DNA of 64,000 nt from Thalassovita mediterranea. GTDB lineage: Bacteria; Pseudomonadota; Alphaproteobacteria; Rhodobacterales; Rhodobacteraceae. The stretch lies in NCBI RefSeq assembly GCF_001458435.1, contig NZ_CYSF01000001.1:62001-126000 (forward strand), in the 5' to 3' direction. Below the pieces are notes generated by a model. It saw only the letters and a program-made list of their open reading frames with translations. It searched no databases and had not been told where the DNA came from. The translations under genes and the position numbers were made by a program. Positions 8,475 through 17,309 of the stretch are shown here, one piece after another (position 1 is the stretch's first letter; each line of letters opens with the position of its first letter).

Positions 8475-9797
8475 ATGACTTCGAACGCGCTGACGCCAGG
8501 CATTGTTGCAGGGCGGCTTCCTTCGGGGGATCTGGCGGATAATTTTTCCGATCTTCATCCCCCTCTTGACGATCACGAGGCGCTGGTCGCTGCGGATCGT
8601 TGCTATTTTTGCCACGACGCGCCGTGCATGACGGCCTGTCCAACCGATATCGACATTCCCCTGTTTATTCGCCAGATCGCTACTGGCACGCCCGAAGCGG
8701 CGGCGAAAACGATTTTGGAACAGAACATTCTGGGCGGCATGTGTGCCCGTGTTTGTCCGACCGAAACCCTGTGTGAACAGGTCTGCGTGCGTGAAACCGC
8801 CGAAGGCAAACCGGTGGAGATCGGTAACCTGCAACGCTACGCCACCGATACGCTGATGGCAGCGGGCGTGCATCCCTTCACCCGCGCGGAGCCCACTGGC
8901 AAACACATCGCTGTTGTTGGCGCTGGCCCGGCGGGTCTGTCCTGCGCTCACCGTCTGGCAATGAAGGGACATGACGTCACCATTTACGACGCCCGCGCCA
9001 AAGCAGGTGGTCTGAACGAGTTTGGCATCGCCGCTTACAAATCCGTCGATGGGTTCGCGGAAAAAGAGGTCGCTTGGCTGATGCAGATCGGTGGTATCAC
9101 CGTGCAGCATGGCAAAGGGCTGGGCACTGGCCTGTCGCTGGATAAGCTCAAGGCGGATCATGACGCTGTTTTCCTCGGCATCGGTCTGGCAGGCGTGAAC
9201 GCATTGGGCGTTGATGGTGAGGATAAGGATGGCGTTCTGGACGCGGTCGACTTCATCGCTGAACTGCGTCAGGCGGACGATCTGGCAGAGGTCGCCATTG
9301 GCCGCGACGTTGTGGTGATCGGCGGCGGCATGACCGCTGTGGATGCAGCCGTGCAGGCCAAACTGTTGGGCGCGCTGAACGTCAGTCTGGTCTATCGCCG
9401 TGGTAAGGACCGGATGAACGCATCCGCGTTTGAACAAGAGTTGGCGGCGACCAAAGGCGTGCGCATCATCACCAATGCCTCACCCAAAGCGGTGATCGGC
9501 AATGGTGCGGTGCAAGAGATCGAATTCGACTACACCGACGACAGCCTGCAGCCCACCGGCGAAACCGTGCGCCTTGCTGCCGATCAGGTGTTCAAGGCAA
9601 TCGGTCAGCAGTTGGGCGGCGATGATCTGCCTGCGGTCGAACGTGGCAAAATCACCGTCACCGATGGCGGGCGCACCAGCCTCAAAGGTGTCTGGGCCGG
9701 GGGCGATTGTGCCTCGGGCGGGGATGACCTGACCGTGACCGCCGTGGCCGAGGGCCGCGATGCAGCCGAAGACATTCACGCCGCCCTGTCGGCGTAA
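8475..9797 (+). CDS. preT: NAD-dependent dihydropyrimidine dehydrogenase, subunit PreT
   Basis: Flavin and iron-sulfur electron-input subunit that passes electrons between NAD(P)H and PreA for reduction of uracil and thymine to the dihydro forms. 440 residues from the ATG at 8475, which has GGAGG five bases ahead; the in-frame GTG at 8463 overlaps that site and is rejected. The N-terminal 4Fe-4S ligand cysteines are C43/C46/C51/C55 and C90/C94/C100/C104. A first dinucleotide fold reads VVGAGPAGLS at about 147-156 (FAD) and a second VVVIGGGMTAVDAA near 282 (NAD). It resembles the small subunit of glutamate synthase, but linkage to preA 20 bases downstream settles the role. Confidence 0.93.
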   Translation: MTSNALTPGIVAGRLPSGDLADNFSDLHPPLDDHEALVAADRCYFCHDAPCMTACPTDIDIPLFIRQIATGTPEAAAKTILEQNILGGMCARVCPTETLCEQVCVRETAEGKPVEIGNLQRYATDTLMAAGVHPFTRAEPTGKHIAVVGAGPAGLSCAHRLAMKGHDVTIYDARAKAGGLNEFGIAAYKSVDGFAEKEVAWLMQIGGITVQHGKGLGTGLSLDKLKADHDAVFLGIGLAGVNALGVDGEDKDGVLDAVDFIAELRQADDLAEVAIGRDVVVIGGGMTAVDAAVQAKLLGALNVSLVYRRGKDRMNASAFEQELAATKGVRIITNASPKAVIGNGAVQEIEFDYTDDSLQPTGETVRLAADQVFKAIGQQLGGDDLPAVERGKITVTDGGRTSLKGVWAGGDCASGGDDLTVTAVAEGRDAAEDIHAALSA

Positions 9798-9817
9798 CCG
9801 AGGAAGGAGATAGCACA

Positions 9818-11125
9818 ATGGCCGATCTCACCAGTGAATTCATCGGGATCAAATCCCCCAATCCGTTCTGGCTGGCCTCTGCGCCGCCGACTGACAAGGA
9901 ATACAACGTTCGCCGCGCCTTTGAGGCTGGCTGGGGCGGTGTGGTCTGGAAAACCCTTGGCGCCGAAGGGCCGCCTGTCGTCAACGTAAACGGTCCGCGC
10001 TACGGCGCGATCTGGGGCGCGGATCGTCGCCTGCTGGGCCTCAACAACATCGAACTGATCACCGACCGCCCGCTGGAAACCAACCTGCGAGAGATCAAGT
10101 CGGTGAAACGCGACTACCCGGATCGCGCGGTCATCATCTCTCTCATGGTGCCCTGTGATGAGGAAAGCTGGAAAGACATCCTGCACCGCATCGAAGACAC
10201 CGGCGCTGACGGGGTAGAGCTGAACTTCGGCTGTCCGCACGGGATGGCGGAACGCGGCATGGGATCTGCCGTGGGGCAGGTGCCGGAATATATCGAGATG
10301 GTGACATCTTGGGTAAAACAGTATTCCAAAATGCCCTGCATCGTGAAGTTGACGCCAAACATCACCGACGTGCGCAAACCCGCCGAGGCCGCGCTGCGCG
10401 GTGGGGCGGACGCGGTTAGCCTGATCAACACCATTAACTCCATCACCTCGGTCGATCTGGATGATTTCGCGCCCGAACCCACCATTGACGGCAAGGGCAC
10501 CCACGGCGGCTATTGCGGCCCAGCGGTGAAACCCATTGCGCTGAACATGGTGGCCGAAATCGCCCGCAGCCCTGAAACCGCGAACCTGCCGATCTCTGGC
10601 ATCGGGGGTGTGACCACTTGGCGCGACGCGGCAGAGTTCATGGCGCTGGGCGCAGGCAACGTGCAAGTCTGTACGGCGGCGATGACCTACGGGTTCAAAG
10701 TGGTTGAGGAAATGATCTCGGGTCTTAGCGACTACATGGATCGCAAGGGCATGACCTCCACCAGCGAATTGGTGGGCCGTGCGGTGCCGAATGTGACCGA
10801 CTGGCAGTATTTGAACCTGAACTACGTGACCAAGGCCAAAATCGATCAGGACGCCTGCATCAAATGCGGCCGCTGCTACGCTGCCTGCGAGGATACCAGC
10901 CACCAGGCGATCGACATGTCAGAGGATCGCACATTCACCGTCAAAGACGACGAATGCGTGGCCTGTAACCTCTGTGTTAACGTCTGTCCGATCGAAAACT
11001 GTATCACCATGGAACAGGTCGCCGCCGGTCAATTGGACGAGCGTACCGGTGAAACAGTGCCTGAGGAATACGGCAACTGGACCCAGCATCCCAACAACCC
11101 CTCGAATGTGACAGCGGCTGAGTGA
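9818..11125 (+). CDS. preA: NAD-dependent dihydropyrimidine dehydrogenase, subunit PreA
   Basis: Catalytic FMN subunit that reduces the 5,6 double bond of uracil and thymine, the first step of reductive pyrimidine catabolism. 435 residues. An N-terminal TIM barrel of the dihydroorotate dehydrogenase type covers about 1-320, with the motifs ELNFGCPHGM and VKLTPNITD and the phosphate-binding ISGIGGVTTW. A C-terminal 2x[4Fe-4S] ferredoxin domain has C347/C350/C353/C357 and C380/C383/C386/C390. AAGGAG precedes the ATG. A strong terminator follows the stop, so preTA is a two-gene operon. The product would pass to the dihydropyrimidinase encoded at 14519. Confidence 0.96.
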   Translation: MADLTSEFIGIKSPNPFWLASAPPTDKEYNVRRAFEAGWGGVVWKTLGAEGPPVVNVNGPRYGAIWGADRRLLGLNNIELITDRPLETNLREIKSVKRDYPDRAVIISLMVPCDEESWKDILHRIEDTGADGVELNFGCPHGMAERGMGSAVGQVPEYIEMVTSWVKQYSKMPCIVKLTPNITDVRKPAEAALRGGADAVSLINTINSITSVDLDDFAPEPTIDGKGTHGGYCGPAVKPIALNMVAEIARSPETANLPISGIGGVTTWRDAAEFMALGAGNVQVCTAAMTYGFKVVEEMISGLSDYMDRKGMTSTSELVGRAVPNVTDWQYLNLNYVTKAKIDQDACIKCGRCYAACEDTSHQAIDMSEDRTFTVKDDECVACNLCVNVCPIENCITMEQVAAGQLDERTGETVPEEYGNWTQHPNNPSNVTAAE

Positions 11126-11147
11126 TCGCTGAGTGATAGAAAGATCA

Positions 11148-11178
11148 AAGCCCCCGCCTGTCATCGGTGGGGGCTTTT
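11148..11178 (+). terminator. Rho-independent terminator after preA
   Basis: GCCCCCGCC (11150-11158), seven-base loop, GGTGGGGGC (11166-11174), then TTTT. It lies 25 bases after the preA stop and also faces the convergent alcohol dehydrogenase gene. Confidence 0.85.
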
Positions 11179-11196
11179 GCGTTTAGGGATGGGATC

Positions 11197-12237
11197 TTAG
11201 AATTCTGTAATCACCGTCGCGCCGACGGATTGGAATTTGTCCATCGCCATGAGGGCATTGGGCGCCATCGCCAAGGAAATCCGGTCACCAACCAGCCGTT
11301 CGGGGGCCAATTTGCCGGACTGGATCATTGCTAGAATCGCGTCATATCTATGCGCCTGCATACCATGAGAACCGAGGATTTCCAGCTCTTGCCCGATCAC
11401 CTTGGCCATGGGCACTTGTGGTGACGTATGCTCGCCCAACATCAGACCGACTTGCACGTGTTTGCCGCGCGGACGTAGGTTAAGGATAGAATTGTAGCAT
11501 GTCGTCGGGTGTCCCAGTGCATCAAGTGACACATGCGCACCGCCACGGGTCAGTTCCATTACGGCCTCCGGCACATCGGCAACCGTTGCCCCGTTCACAC
11601 AGGCCACCGCGCCGAGGTCACGCGCCAGCGCCAGTTTTGCCTCATCGATATCCACGGCAATGACGTTCGCGCCCAGTGCATTGGCAATCATGATCGCCGA
11701 TAGTCCCACGCCGCCACAGCCATGGACCGCGACCCACTGACCTGCGCGTGTTTGCCCCTGATCGACCACCGCGCGGAAGGACGTTGCGAACCGACAGCCT
11801 AGGCTGGCTGCCGTTGCGAATTCCATCTCTTCTGGCAGTGCAACTAGATTGAGGTCTGCCTGATGGATGGCCACATACTCTGCGAAAGACCCCCAATGGG
11901 TGAACCCAGGCTGTTCTTGATTGTGGCAAACCTGCTGATGACCTGCGTGACATTCCGAACAACTGCCGCAGCCTGCGATAAAGGGCACGGTGACGCGGTC
12001 CCCAACCCGCCAATTGCGCACATCATTCCCAACGGCTGCCACTGTGCCAGCCAGTTCGTGACCGGGGACATGAGGCAGGTCGATGTCGCTGTCATGCCCC
12101 ATCCAGCCGTGCCAGTCAGACCTACACACGCCAGTTGCCTCTACCTTGATCACGACACCATGCGATTCGGGTGTTGGATCGGGCAGGGTGGTTAGTTTGG
12201 GCGCTTCAGCGAACTTTTCAAACAGCACGGCTTTCAT
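11197..12237 (-). CDS. Zinc-dependent alcohol dehydrogenase family protein
   Basis: 346 residues, medium-chain dehydrogenase. Catalytic zinc ligands are Cys38, His60 and Glu61 ([16 protein letters not shown]), and the structural zinc cysteines are C90, C93, C96 and C104. A Rossmann glycine motif GCGGVGLSA sits near residue 174. It is the downstream partner of the rutR-type gene, 20 bases apart on the same strand, so it is probably in the pyrimidine regulon. An attractive but unproven role is reduction of a semialdehyde from beta-alanine or beta-aminoisobutyrate, comparable to the malonic semialdehyde reductase step of the Rut pathway. Substrate cannot be read from sequence. Confidence 0.88.
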   Translation of the reverse strand: MKAVLFEKFAEAPKLTTLPDPTPESHGVVIKVEATGVCRSDWHGWMGHDSDIDLPHVPGHELAGTVAAVGNDVRNWRVGDRVTVPFIAGCGSCSECHAGHQQVCHNQEQPGFTHWGSFAEYVAIHQADLNLVALPEEMEFATAASLGCRFATSFRAVVDQGQTRAGQWVAVHGCGGVGLSAIMIANALGANVIAVDIDEAKLALARDLGAVACVNGATVADVPEAVMELTRGGAHVSLDALGHPTTCYNSILNLRPRGKHVQVGLMLGEHTSPQVPMAKVIGQELEILGSHGMQAHRYDAILAMIQSGKLAPERLVGDRISLAMAPNALMAMDKFQSVGATVITEF

Positions 12238-12257
12238 TGGGCGGATCCTTTGGTAAA

Positions 12258-12908
12258 TCAGGGCGTCAGCAATTTTCGGAACAACGTGTCCAGATAGGCA
12301 TCAGCACCCTCGAATGGGTCTTCGTCACTAGGGCTAAGGACATCAATCTGCACCTCGAAATCCGCATAATGCTGCGTGGTCGCCCAGATTGAATAGAGCA
12401 GGTGACGCGGGTCCACGGCAGCCAGCTTACCCTCGTCCATCCATTGACGCAGCAGGGCGGTTTTTTCATCGACCAAAGGTTTCAGCCCGCTTTCCAGATG
12501 CGGTTTCATCCGTGGGGCGCCTTGCAGGATCTCATTCGCAAACAGGCGGGATTCGCGGGGAAACTCGCGGCTCATCTGCACTTTGCGATGGATGTAGCCC
12601 ATCACCTCTTCCAGCGGGTCGCCGTTTGGATCCAACTCTTGCAGCGGGTTCAGCCATGTCTCCATCAGACGGTTCAGCAACATCACATGGATCGCTTCCT
12701 TGCCGTCGAAATAATAAAGCAGGTTCGGCTTTGACAGCCCCGCCGCTTTGGCGATCTGATCCAGTGTTGCGCCGCGAAATCCGTGGGCGGAAAACACGTC
12801 CAGCGCTGCCTCCATAATGCGGGTGCGATTGCGCTGTTGAATGCGGCTCAGCTTCTTTTCGCCGCTCTGTTCTGCGGGGGCGGCAATGGGTGTTTCGCTC
12901 TGCGTCAT
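12258..12908 (-). CDS. rutR: RutR-type TetR family regulator of pyrimidine catabolism
   Basis: 216 residues. The HTH reads [27 protein letters not shown] and is followed by NLLYYF and, later, [42 protein letters not shown], a pattern remembered from E. coli RutR, whose ligands are uracil and thymine. The ATG at 12908 is preferred (GAGG seven bases ahead) over a TTG 27 bases upstream. It is divergent from the amidohydrolase-dihydropyrimidinase genes, whose promoter holds a perfect RutR-like palindrome at 13023. It is co-directional with the alcohol dehydrogenase. Uracil sensing is inferred from similarity and context. Confidence 0.85.
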   Translation of the reverse strand: MTQSETPIAAPAEQSGEKKLSRIQQRNRTRIMEAALDVFSAHGFRGATLDQIAKAAGLSKPNLLYYFDGKEAIHVMLLNRLMETWLNPLQELDPNGDPLEEVMGYIHRKVQMSREFPRESRLFANEILQGAPRMKPHLESGLKPLVDEKTALLRQWMDEGKLAAVDPRHLLYSIWATTQHYADFEVQIDVLSPSDEDPFEGADAYLDTLFRKLLTP

Positions 12909-12990
12909 CGGGACCTCGGATTGCTGTGCCAACAAAATGATCTTGCGCTGATTAGTTGGTCATCTTGGCACAGTCGATGGAAGAGTTTTC

Positions 12991-13038
12991 TTGACAGGTG
13001 CCCTTACGTTGGCAATCGTCAATTTACCAAGTGGTAAA
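12991..13038 (+). promoter_or_regulatory. Promoter with overlapping RutR palindrome for the amidohydrolase gene
   Basis: TTGACA (12991-12996) is a consensus -35 box; 17 bases later AATCGT (13014-13019) is a poor -10. The perfect 7-2-7 palindrome TTTACCA-AG-TGGTAAA (13023-13038) covers the expected start point, a classic repressor position. Its ACCA-N2-TGGT core equals the RutR consensus core. Function is inferred. Confidence 0.65.
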
Positions 13039-13166
13039 AATTCAGCAAGAGGGCGCCGCTCTCCAGCCAGAAAAGGCCGAGAAACAAGGTCTATGATCAA
13101 AGCCCGTCAGAGGTTGCATAGACTAGCGGCGTCCCTCTTCACCCACCAATGGAGAGGGAGAACGGC

Positions 13167-14417
13167 ATGTCTGCGCCGGGTGAAAATCTAAAAATTAATG
13201 GCGACCGTCTGTGGGACAGTCTGATGGAGATGGCCAAAATCGGCCCCGGTATCGCCGGTGGCAACAATCGCCAGACCCTGACCGATGAAGATGCCGCAGG
13301 TCGCGTCCTGTTCCAAAGCTGGTGCGAGGCGGCGGGTATGACCATGGGTGTGGATACGATGGGCAACATGTTTGCCACCCGCGCCGGCACTGATCCCGAC
13401 GCCTTGCCGGTCTATATGGGCAGCCATCTGGACACCCAGCCGACAGGCGGAAAATACGACGGTGTTCTGGGCGTCCTTGGTGGGTTGGAGGTGATCCGCA
13501 CCCTGAACGATCTGGATATCAAGACGAAACACCCCATCGTGGTCACCAACTGGACCAACGAAGAAGGCACACGTTTTGCCCCAGCGATGCTGGCATCGGG
13601 CGTGTTTACAGGCCGCCACACGCAGGATTGGGCCTATGACCGCGTGGACGCAGAGGGTAAACGCTTTGGGGATGAGTTGCAGCGCATCGGTTGGGTTGGT
13701 GACGAAGAGGTCGGCGCGCGCAAGATGCACGCGATGTTTGAGCTGCATATCGAACAGGGCCCGATCCTGGAGGCCGAGGGTAAGGATATCGGTGTCGTCA
13801 CCCACGGTCAGGGCCTGCGGTGGATCGAATGCACCGTGACCGGCAAGGAGAGCCACACCGGGTCCACCCCGATGCCAATGCGCAAGAACGCCGGGCGCGG
13901 TTTGGCCCGCATCACCGAACTGGTGCATGAGATCGCGATGAAACATCAGCCCAATGCGGTGGGCGCGATCGGTCATGTGGATGTCTACCCGAACTCGCGC
14001 AACATCATTCCGGGCAAGGTGGTTTTCACCATCGACTTCCGCTCTCACCTGCAAGAGGTGATTGACGCGATGCTGGCCGAGTTTTCTGAGAAGGCGCCGA
14101 AGCTCTGTGAAGAGATCGAGGTCGGTCTGGAGTGGGAGATTGTCGGCCAGTTCGATCCGCCCGCGTTCGATGAGGGCTGTGTAAGTGCCGTGCGCGACGC
14201 GGCGGAGCGGTTGGGCTATTCGCACATGGATATCGTATCCGGCGCGGGCCATGACGCCTGCTGGATCAATGATGTGGCACCCACCGCGATGATCATGTGC
14301 CCCTGTGTGGATGGCCTCAGCCACAATGAGGCCGAAGAGATCAGCAAGCCATGGGCGGCAGCGGGCACTGATGTGATGTTGCACGCGGTTCTGGAAACCG
14401 CGCAGGTGGTTGAGTGA
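13167..14417 (+). CDS. N-carbamoyl-beta-alanine amidohydrolase (beta-ureidopropionase), M20 family
   Basis: Hydrolyses N-carbamoyl-beta-alanine or its methyl homologue to the beta-amino acid, CO2 and ammonia, the last step of the reductive pyrimidine pathway. 416 residues from the ATG at 13167, which has GGAGAGGGA eight bases ahead; an ATG at 13149 overlaps that site. Metal-site motifs of the hydantoinase/carbamoylase group are visible: GSHLDTQPTGGKYDG, NEEGTRF, ELHIEQGP and a distal GAGHDA. Members also act on allantoate or N-carbamoyl amino acids, but the preTA/dihydropyrimidinase context favours ureidopropionase. Dihydropyrimidinase follows after 101 bases. Confidence 0.88.
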   Translation: MSAPGENLKINGDRLWDSLMEMAKIGPGIAGGNNRQTLTDEDAAGRVLFQSWCEAAGMTMGVDTMGNMFATRAGTDPDALPVYMGSHLDTQPTGGKYDGVLGVLGGLEVIRTLNDLDIKTKHPIVVTNWTNEEGTRFAPAMLASGVFTGRHTQDWAYDRVDAEGKRFGDELQRIGWVGDEEVGARKMHAMFELHIEQGPILEAEGKDIGVVTHGQGLRWIECTVTGKESHTGSTPMPMRKNAGRGLARITELVHEIAMKHQPNAVGAIGHVDVYPNSRNIIPGKVVFTIDFRSHLQEVIDAMLAEFSEKAPKLCEEIEVGLEWEIVGQFDPPAFDEGCVSAVRDAAERLGYSHMDIVSGAGHDACWINDVAPTAMIMCPCVDGLSHNEAEEISKPWAAAGTDVMLHAVLETAQVVE

Positions 14418-14518
14418 TCAGTACGCAGTGATCAGTTGAAAAGGCCGGGGGCGCTGCCCCCGGACCCCCGGGATATTTAAGAACGATGAAACCGGGGCAG
14501 TTTCAGGGAGAAAGACAA

Positions 14519-15982
14519 ATGACAACCAAAGTGATCAAAGGCGGCACAGTCTGTACCGCAGACCGCACTTGGAAAGCCGATGTGCTGATCGAGGGTGAAG
14601 TGATCAAACAGATCGGTGAGGATCTGAAGGGCGATGAATATATCGACGCCGAAGGTGCCTATGTGATCCCCGGCGGGATTGATCCGCACACCCACCTTGA
14701 GATGCCCTTCATGGGCACCACTGCTGCTGAGACGTTCGAGAGTGGCACATGGGCGGCAGCGACGGGCGGCACCACCATGCTGGTCGATTTCTGCCTGCCG
14801 GGTGAAGACGGATCGATCAAGAACGCGATCAACGAATGGCACCGCAAATCCGCGCCACAGATTTGTGCCGACATTGGCTACCACATGGCGATCACCGGCT
14901 GGAACGAGACCATCTTTAACGAGATGAAAGATGCGGTCGATATGGGCGTCAACTCGTTCAAGCACTTCATGGCCTACAAAGGCGCGCTGATGATCGAGGA
15001 TGACGAAATGTACGCCTCCTTCAAGCGCTGTAAGGAGCTGGGCGCGCTGCCGATGGTGCATGCGGAAAACGGCGATCTGGTGGCCGATCTGCAGCAGGAA
15101 ATGCTGGCCAAGGGGATCACCGGCCCCGAAGGCCACGCCTATTCCCGCCCGCCGGAGTTTGAGGGCGAGGCCGCGAACCGCGCGATCACAATTGCCGATG
15201 CCGCCGGAACCCCCCTCTACATTGTGCATGTCAGCTGCGAACAGGCGCATGAGGCGATCCGGCGCGCCCGTCAGAAGGGGATGCGCGTCTATGGGGAACC
15301 GCTGATCCAATTCCTGACATTGGATGAGAGCGAGTATTTCAAAGGTGACTGGATGCATTCCGCGCGCCGCGTGATGTCGCCGCCGTTCCGGTCCAAGGAT
15401 CATCAGGACAGCCTGTGGGCCGGTCTGCAATCGGGCAGCCTGCAGGTGGTGGCGACGGATCATGCCGCCTTTACCTCGGAGCAAAAACTGATGGGCAAGG
15501 ACAACTTCTGCCTGATCCCCAACGGATCAAACGGGCTGGAGGAACGGTTGGCCGTGCTGTGGACCGAAGGGGTGGAAACCGGCCGTTTGACGCCGAACGA
15601 ATTTGTTGCCGCGACCTCCACCAATGTTGCGAAGATCCTCAACATCTACCCCAAGAAGGGTGCGATCGTTGAAGGGGCGGATGCCGATATCGTGGTGTGG
15701 GATCCGAAAATCAGCAAAACCATTTCGGCATCGAACCACCATTCTGTCCTTGATTACAACGTGTTCGAGGATTTCCAGGTCAAGGCGCAGGCGCGCTATA
15801 CCCTCAGCCGTGGTGAGGTGATCTGGGCCTGGGGCCAAAACAGCCAGCCGCAGCCCGGTCGTGGCCGTTTTGTGCCGCGCCCTGCCTTCAACTCGGCCTC
15901 GGTTGCGCTGTCCAAGTGGAAAGAGACAACCGCGCCCAAGCAGATCAACCGCGATCCGATGAATATTCCCGCAGGGATCTAA
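14519..15982 (+). CDS. hydA: Dihydropyrimidinase
   Basis: Opens the ring of dihydrouracil or dihydrothymine to the N-carbamoyl beta-amino acid. 487 residues from the ATG at 14519, preceded by AGGGAG; the upstream ATG at 14486 lacks a site. Amidohydrolase metal ligands are visible: DPHTHLEMP, the carboxylated lysine region FKHFMAYKG, MVHAENGD, YIVHVSCEQAHEA and VATDHAAF. Length and motifs fit D-hydantoinase/dihydropyrimidinase. Between it and the amidohydrolase gene the 101-base gap holds a GC-rich run but no clear terminator, so the two are likely co-transcribed. A strong terminator follows. Confidence 0.94.
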   Translation: MTTKVIKGGTVCTADRTWKADVLIEGEVIKQIGEDLKGDEYIDAEGAYVIPGGIDPHTHLEMPFMGTTAAETFESGTWAAATGGTTMLVDFCLPGEDGSIKNAINEWHRKSAPQICADIGYHMAITGWNETIFNEMKDAVDMGVNSFKHFMAYKGALMIEDDEMYASFKRCKELGALPMVHAENGDLVADLQQEMLAKGITGPEGHAYSRPPEFEGEAANRAITIADAAGTPLYIVHVSCEQAHEAIRRARQKGMRVYGEPLIQFLTLDESEYFKGDWMHSARRVMSPPFRSKDHQDSLWAGLQSGSLQVVATDHAAFTSEQKLMGKDNFCLIPNGSNGLEERLAVLWTEGVETGRLTPNEFVAATSTNVAKILNIYPKKGAIVEGADADIVVWDPKISKTISASNHHSVLDYNVFEDFQVKAQARYTLSRGEVIWAWGQNSQPQPGRGRFVPRPAFNSASVALSKWKETTAPKQINRDPMNIPAGI

Positions 15983-15990
15983 AATTGACC

Positions 15991-16018
15991 ACGCCCCGAA
16001 CCCTGTTCGGGGCGTTTA
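15991..16018 (+). terminator. Rho-independent terminator after the dihydropyrimidinase gene
   Basis: A ten-base stem, ACGCCCCGAA (15991-16000) with TTCGGGGCGT (16006-16015), five-base loop, followed by TTATC. It lies eight bases after the stop. Confidence 0.8.
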
Positions 16019-16075
16019 TCGTTGACCCTTACGGCTAAGAAAACGTGTGCTGAGCACATGAATGGAGATACTTGA

Positions 16076-16873
16076 ATGGAGCACGGGGACGTGACCAATA
16101 ATACCGTGATCAGCGCCAAAGATCTGTCGCTGACCTTTCAGACCAATGATGGTCCCGTGCATGCCTTGAAGGATGTGAACCTCGACATTCAGAAGGGGGA
16201 CTTTGTCAGCTTCATCGGCCCGTCGGGCTGCGGCAAAACCACCTTTCTGCGCTGTATGGCGGATCTGGAACATCCAACAGCTGGCAGCATCACAGTAAAC
16301 GGCGTCAGCGCCGCCGAGGCACGCAAGGCCCGCGCCTATGGCTATGTGTTCCAGCACGCAGGCCTTTACCCGTGGCGCACGATCGGCGGCAACATCTCCC
16401 TCCCGCTGGAGATTATGGGCTACGACAAGGCCGACCAACAGGACCGGATCAAACGGGTGCTGGAGCTGGTTGAGCTGGAAGGGTTTGAGAAGAAGTTTCC
16501 ATGGCAGCTGTCCGGTGGGATGCAGCAGCGGGCGTCAATTGCCCGCGCGCTGGCCTTTGATGCGGACATTCTGTTGATGGATGAACCTTTCGGCGCGCTG
16601 GATGAGATTGTGCGCGACCACCTGAATGAACAATTGCTGCACCTCTGGGCGCGGACCGAAAAGACGATTGGGTTTGTCACCCACTCGATCCCCGAAGCGG
16701 TTTACCTGTCGACCAGAATCGTGGTGATGAGCCCGCGGCCGGGCCGGATCACCGATGTGATCGAAAGCACTCTGCCCAAGGAACGTCCCTTGGACATTCG
16801 CGACACACCCGAGTTTTTGGACATCGCCCATCGCGTCCGCGAGGGCCTGCGCGCGGGGCATGCCTATGACTGA
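16076..16873 (+). CDS. ABC transporter ATP-binding protein (NitT/TauT/ThiZ type)
   Basis: 265-residue ATPase of an importer. Walker A GPSGCGKTT is near residues 43-51, the Q-loop region YVFQHAGLYPWRT follows, then the signature LSGGMQQR, Walker B ILLMDEPFGALD and the switch histidine in FVTHSIPEA. The subfamily (with FGALD and the proline-rich arms) includes taurine, nitrate, riboflavin and thiamine-precursor importers. First gene of an operon with a GNAT gene, two permeases and a binding protein; the GNAT start overlaps its end. The context beside pyrimidine catabolism suggests uptake of a pyrimidine or related ring compound. Confidence 0.92.
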   Translation: MEHGDVTNNTVISAKDLSLTFQTNDGPVHALKDVNLDIQKGDFVSFIGPSGCGKTTFLRCMADLEHPTAGSITVNGVSAAEARKARAYGYVFQHAGLYPWRTIGGNISLPLEIMGYDKADQQDRIKRVLELVELEGFEKKFPWQLSGGMQQRASIARALAFDADILLMDEPFGALDEIVRDHLNEQLLHLWARTEKTIGFVTHSIPEAVYLSTRIVVMSPRPGRITDVIESTLPKERPLDIRDTPEFLDIAHRVREGLRAGHAYD

Positions 16874-17309
16874 GGTGTTGATCAGACGCGCCACCAGCAG
16901 TGACGTGCCCGCCATGGCGGACATCGTCTGCAGCTGGGAGGCGGAAACGGAGTGGATGCCAACCCTCTACGGGGCGGAAAAGATCGCCGGTTTCATCCGC
17001 GACGCCCTGTCAGAGCGTGAGATCTGGGTTGCTGAAGAGCCCGCAACAAGGGCCGTGCAGGGATATCTGTCTTTTGATCCGGCGCAGGGGCGCATCGGCG
17101 GGCTGTACTGCGCGCGCCGTGGCAGCGGATTGGGCAAGGCGTTGATGGACAAAGTGAAAGAGGGGCGCAGCGCGCTGTGGCTGCACACCCACGCCCCGAA
17201 TCTGCGCGCCCAAGAGTTCTACCGCCGCGAAGGGTTTGTTGAGGTCAGCCGTCACACGCCAGAGCCGCCGGAGACCGTCGAAGAAATCAGGATGGAGTGG
17301 GCGTCATGA
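16860..17309 (+). CDS. GNAT family N-acetyltransferase
   Basis: 149 residues, probably acetyl-CoA dependent. The N-terminal TEVLIRRATSSDVPAMADIV and the acetyl-CoA loop region RRGSGLGKALMDKVKEG, then FYRREGFVEVSR near the C-terminus, are typical GNAT strands and helices. Two starts six bases apart are possible. It overlaps the ATPase gene by 14 bases upstream and the first permease gene by four bases downstream, so it is translated with the transporter. The substrate is unknown; it might modify the imported compound or an amine made in the pathway. Confidence 0.85.
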   Translation: MPMTEVLIRRATSSDVPAMADIVCSWEAETEWMPTLYGAEKIAGFIRDALSEREIWVAEEPATRAVQGYLSFDPAQGRIGGLYCARRGSGLGKALMDKVKEGRSALWLHTHAPNLRAQEFYRREGFVEVSRHTPEPPETVEEIRMEWAS

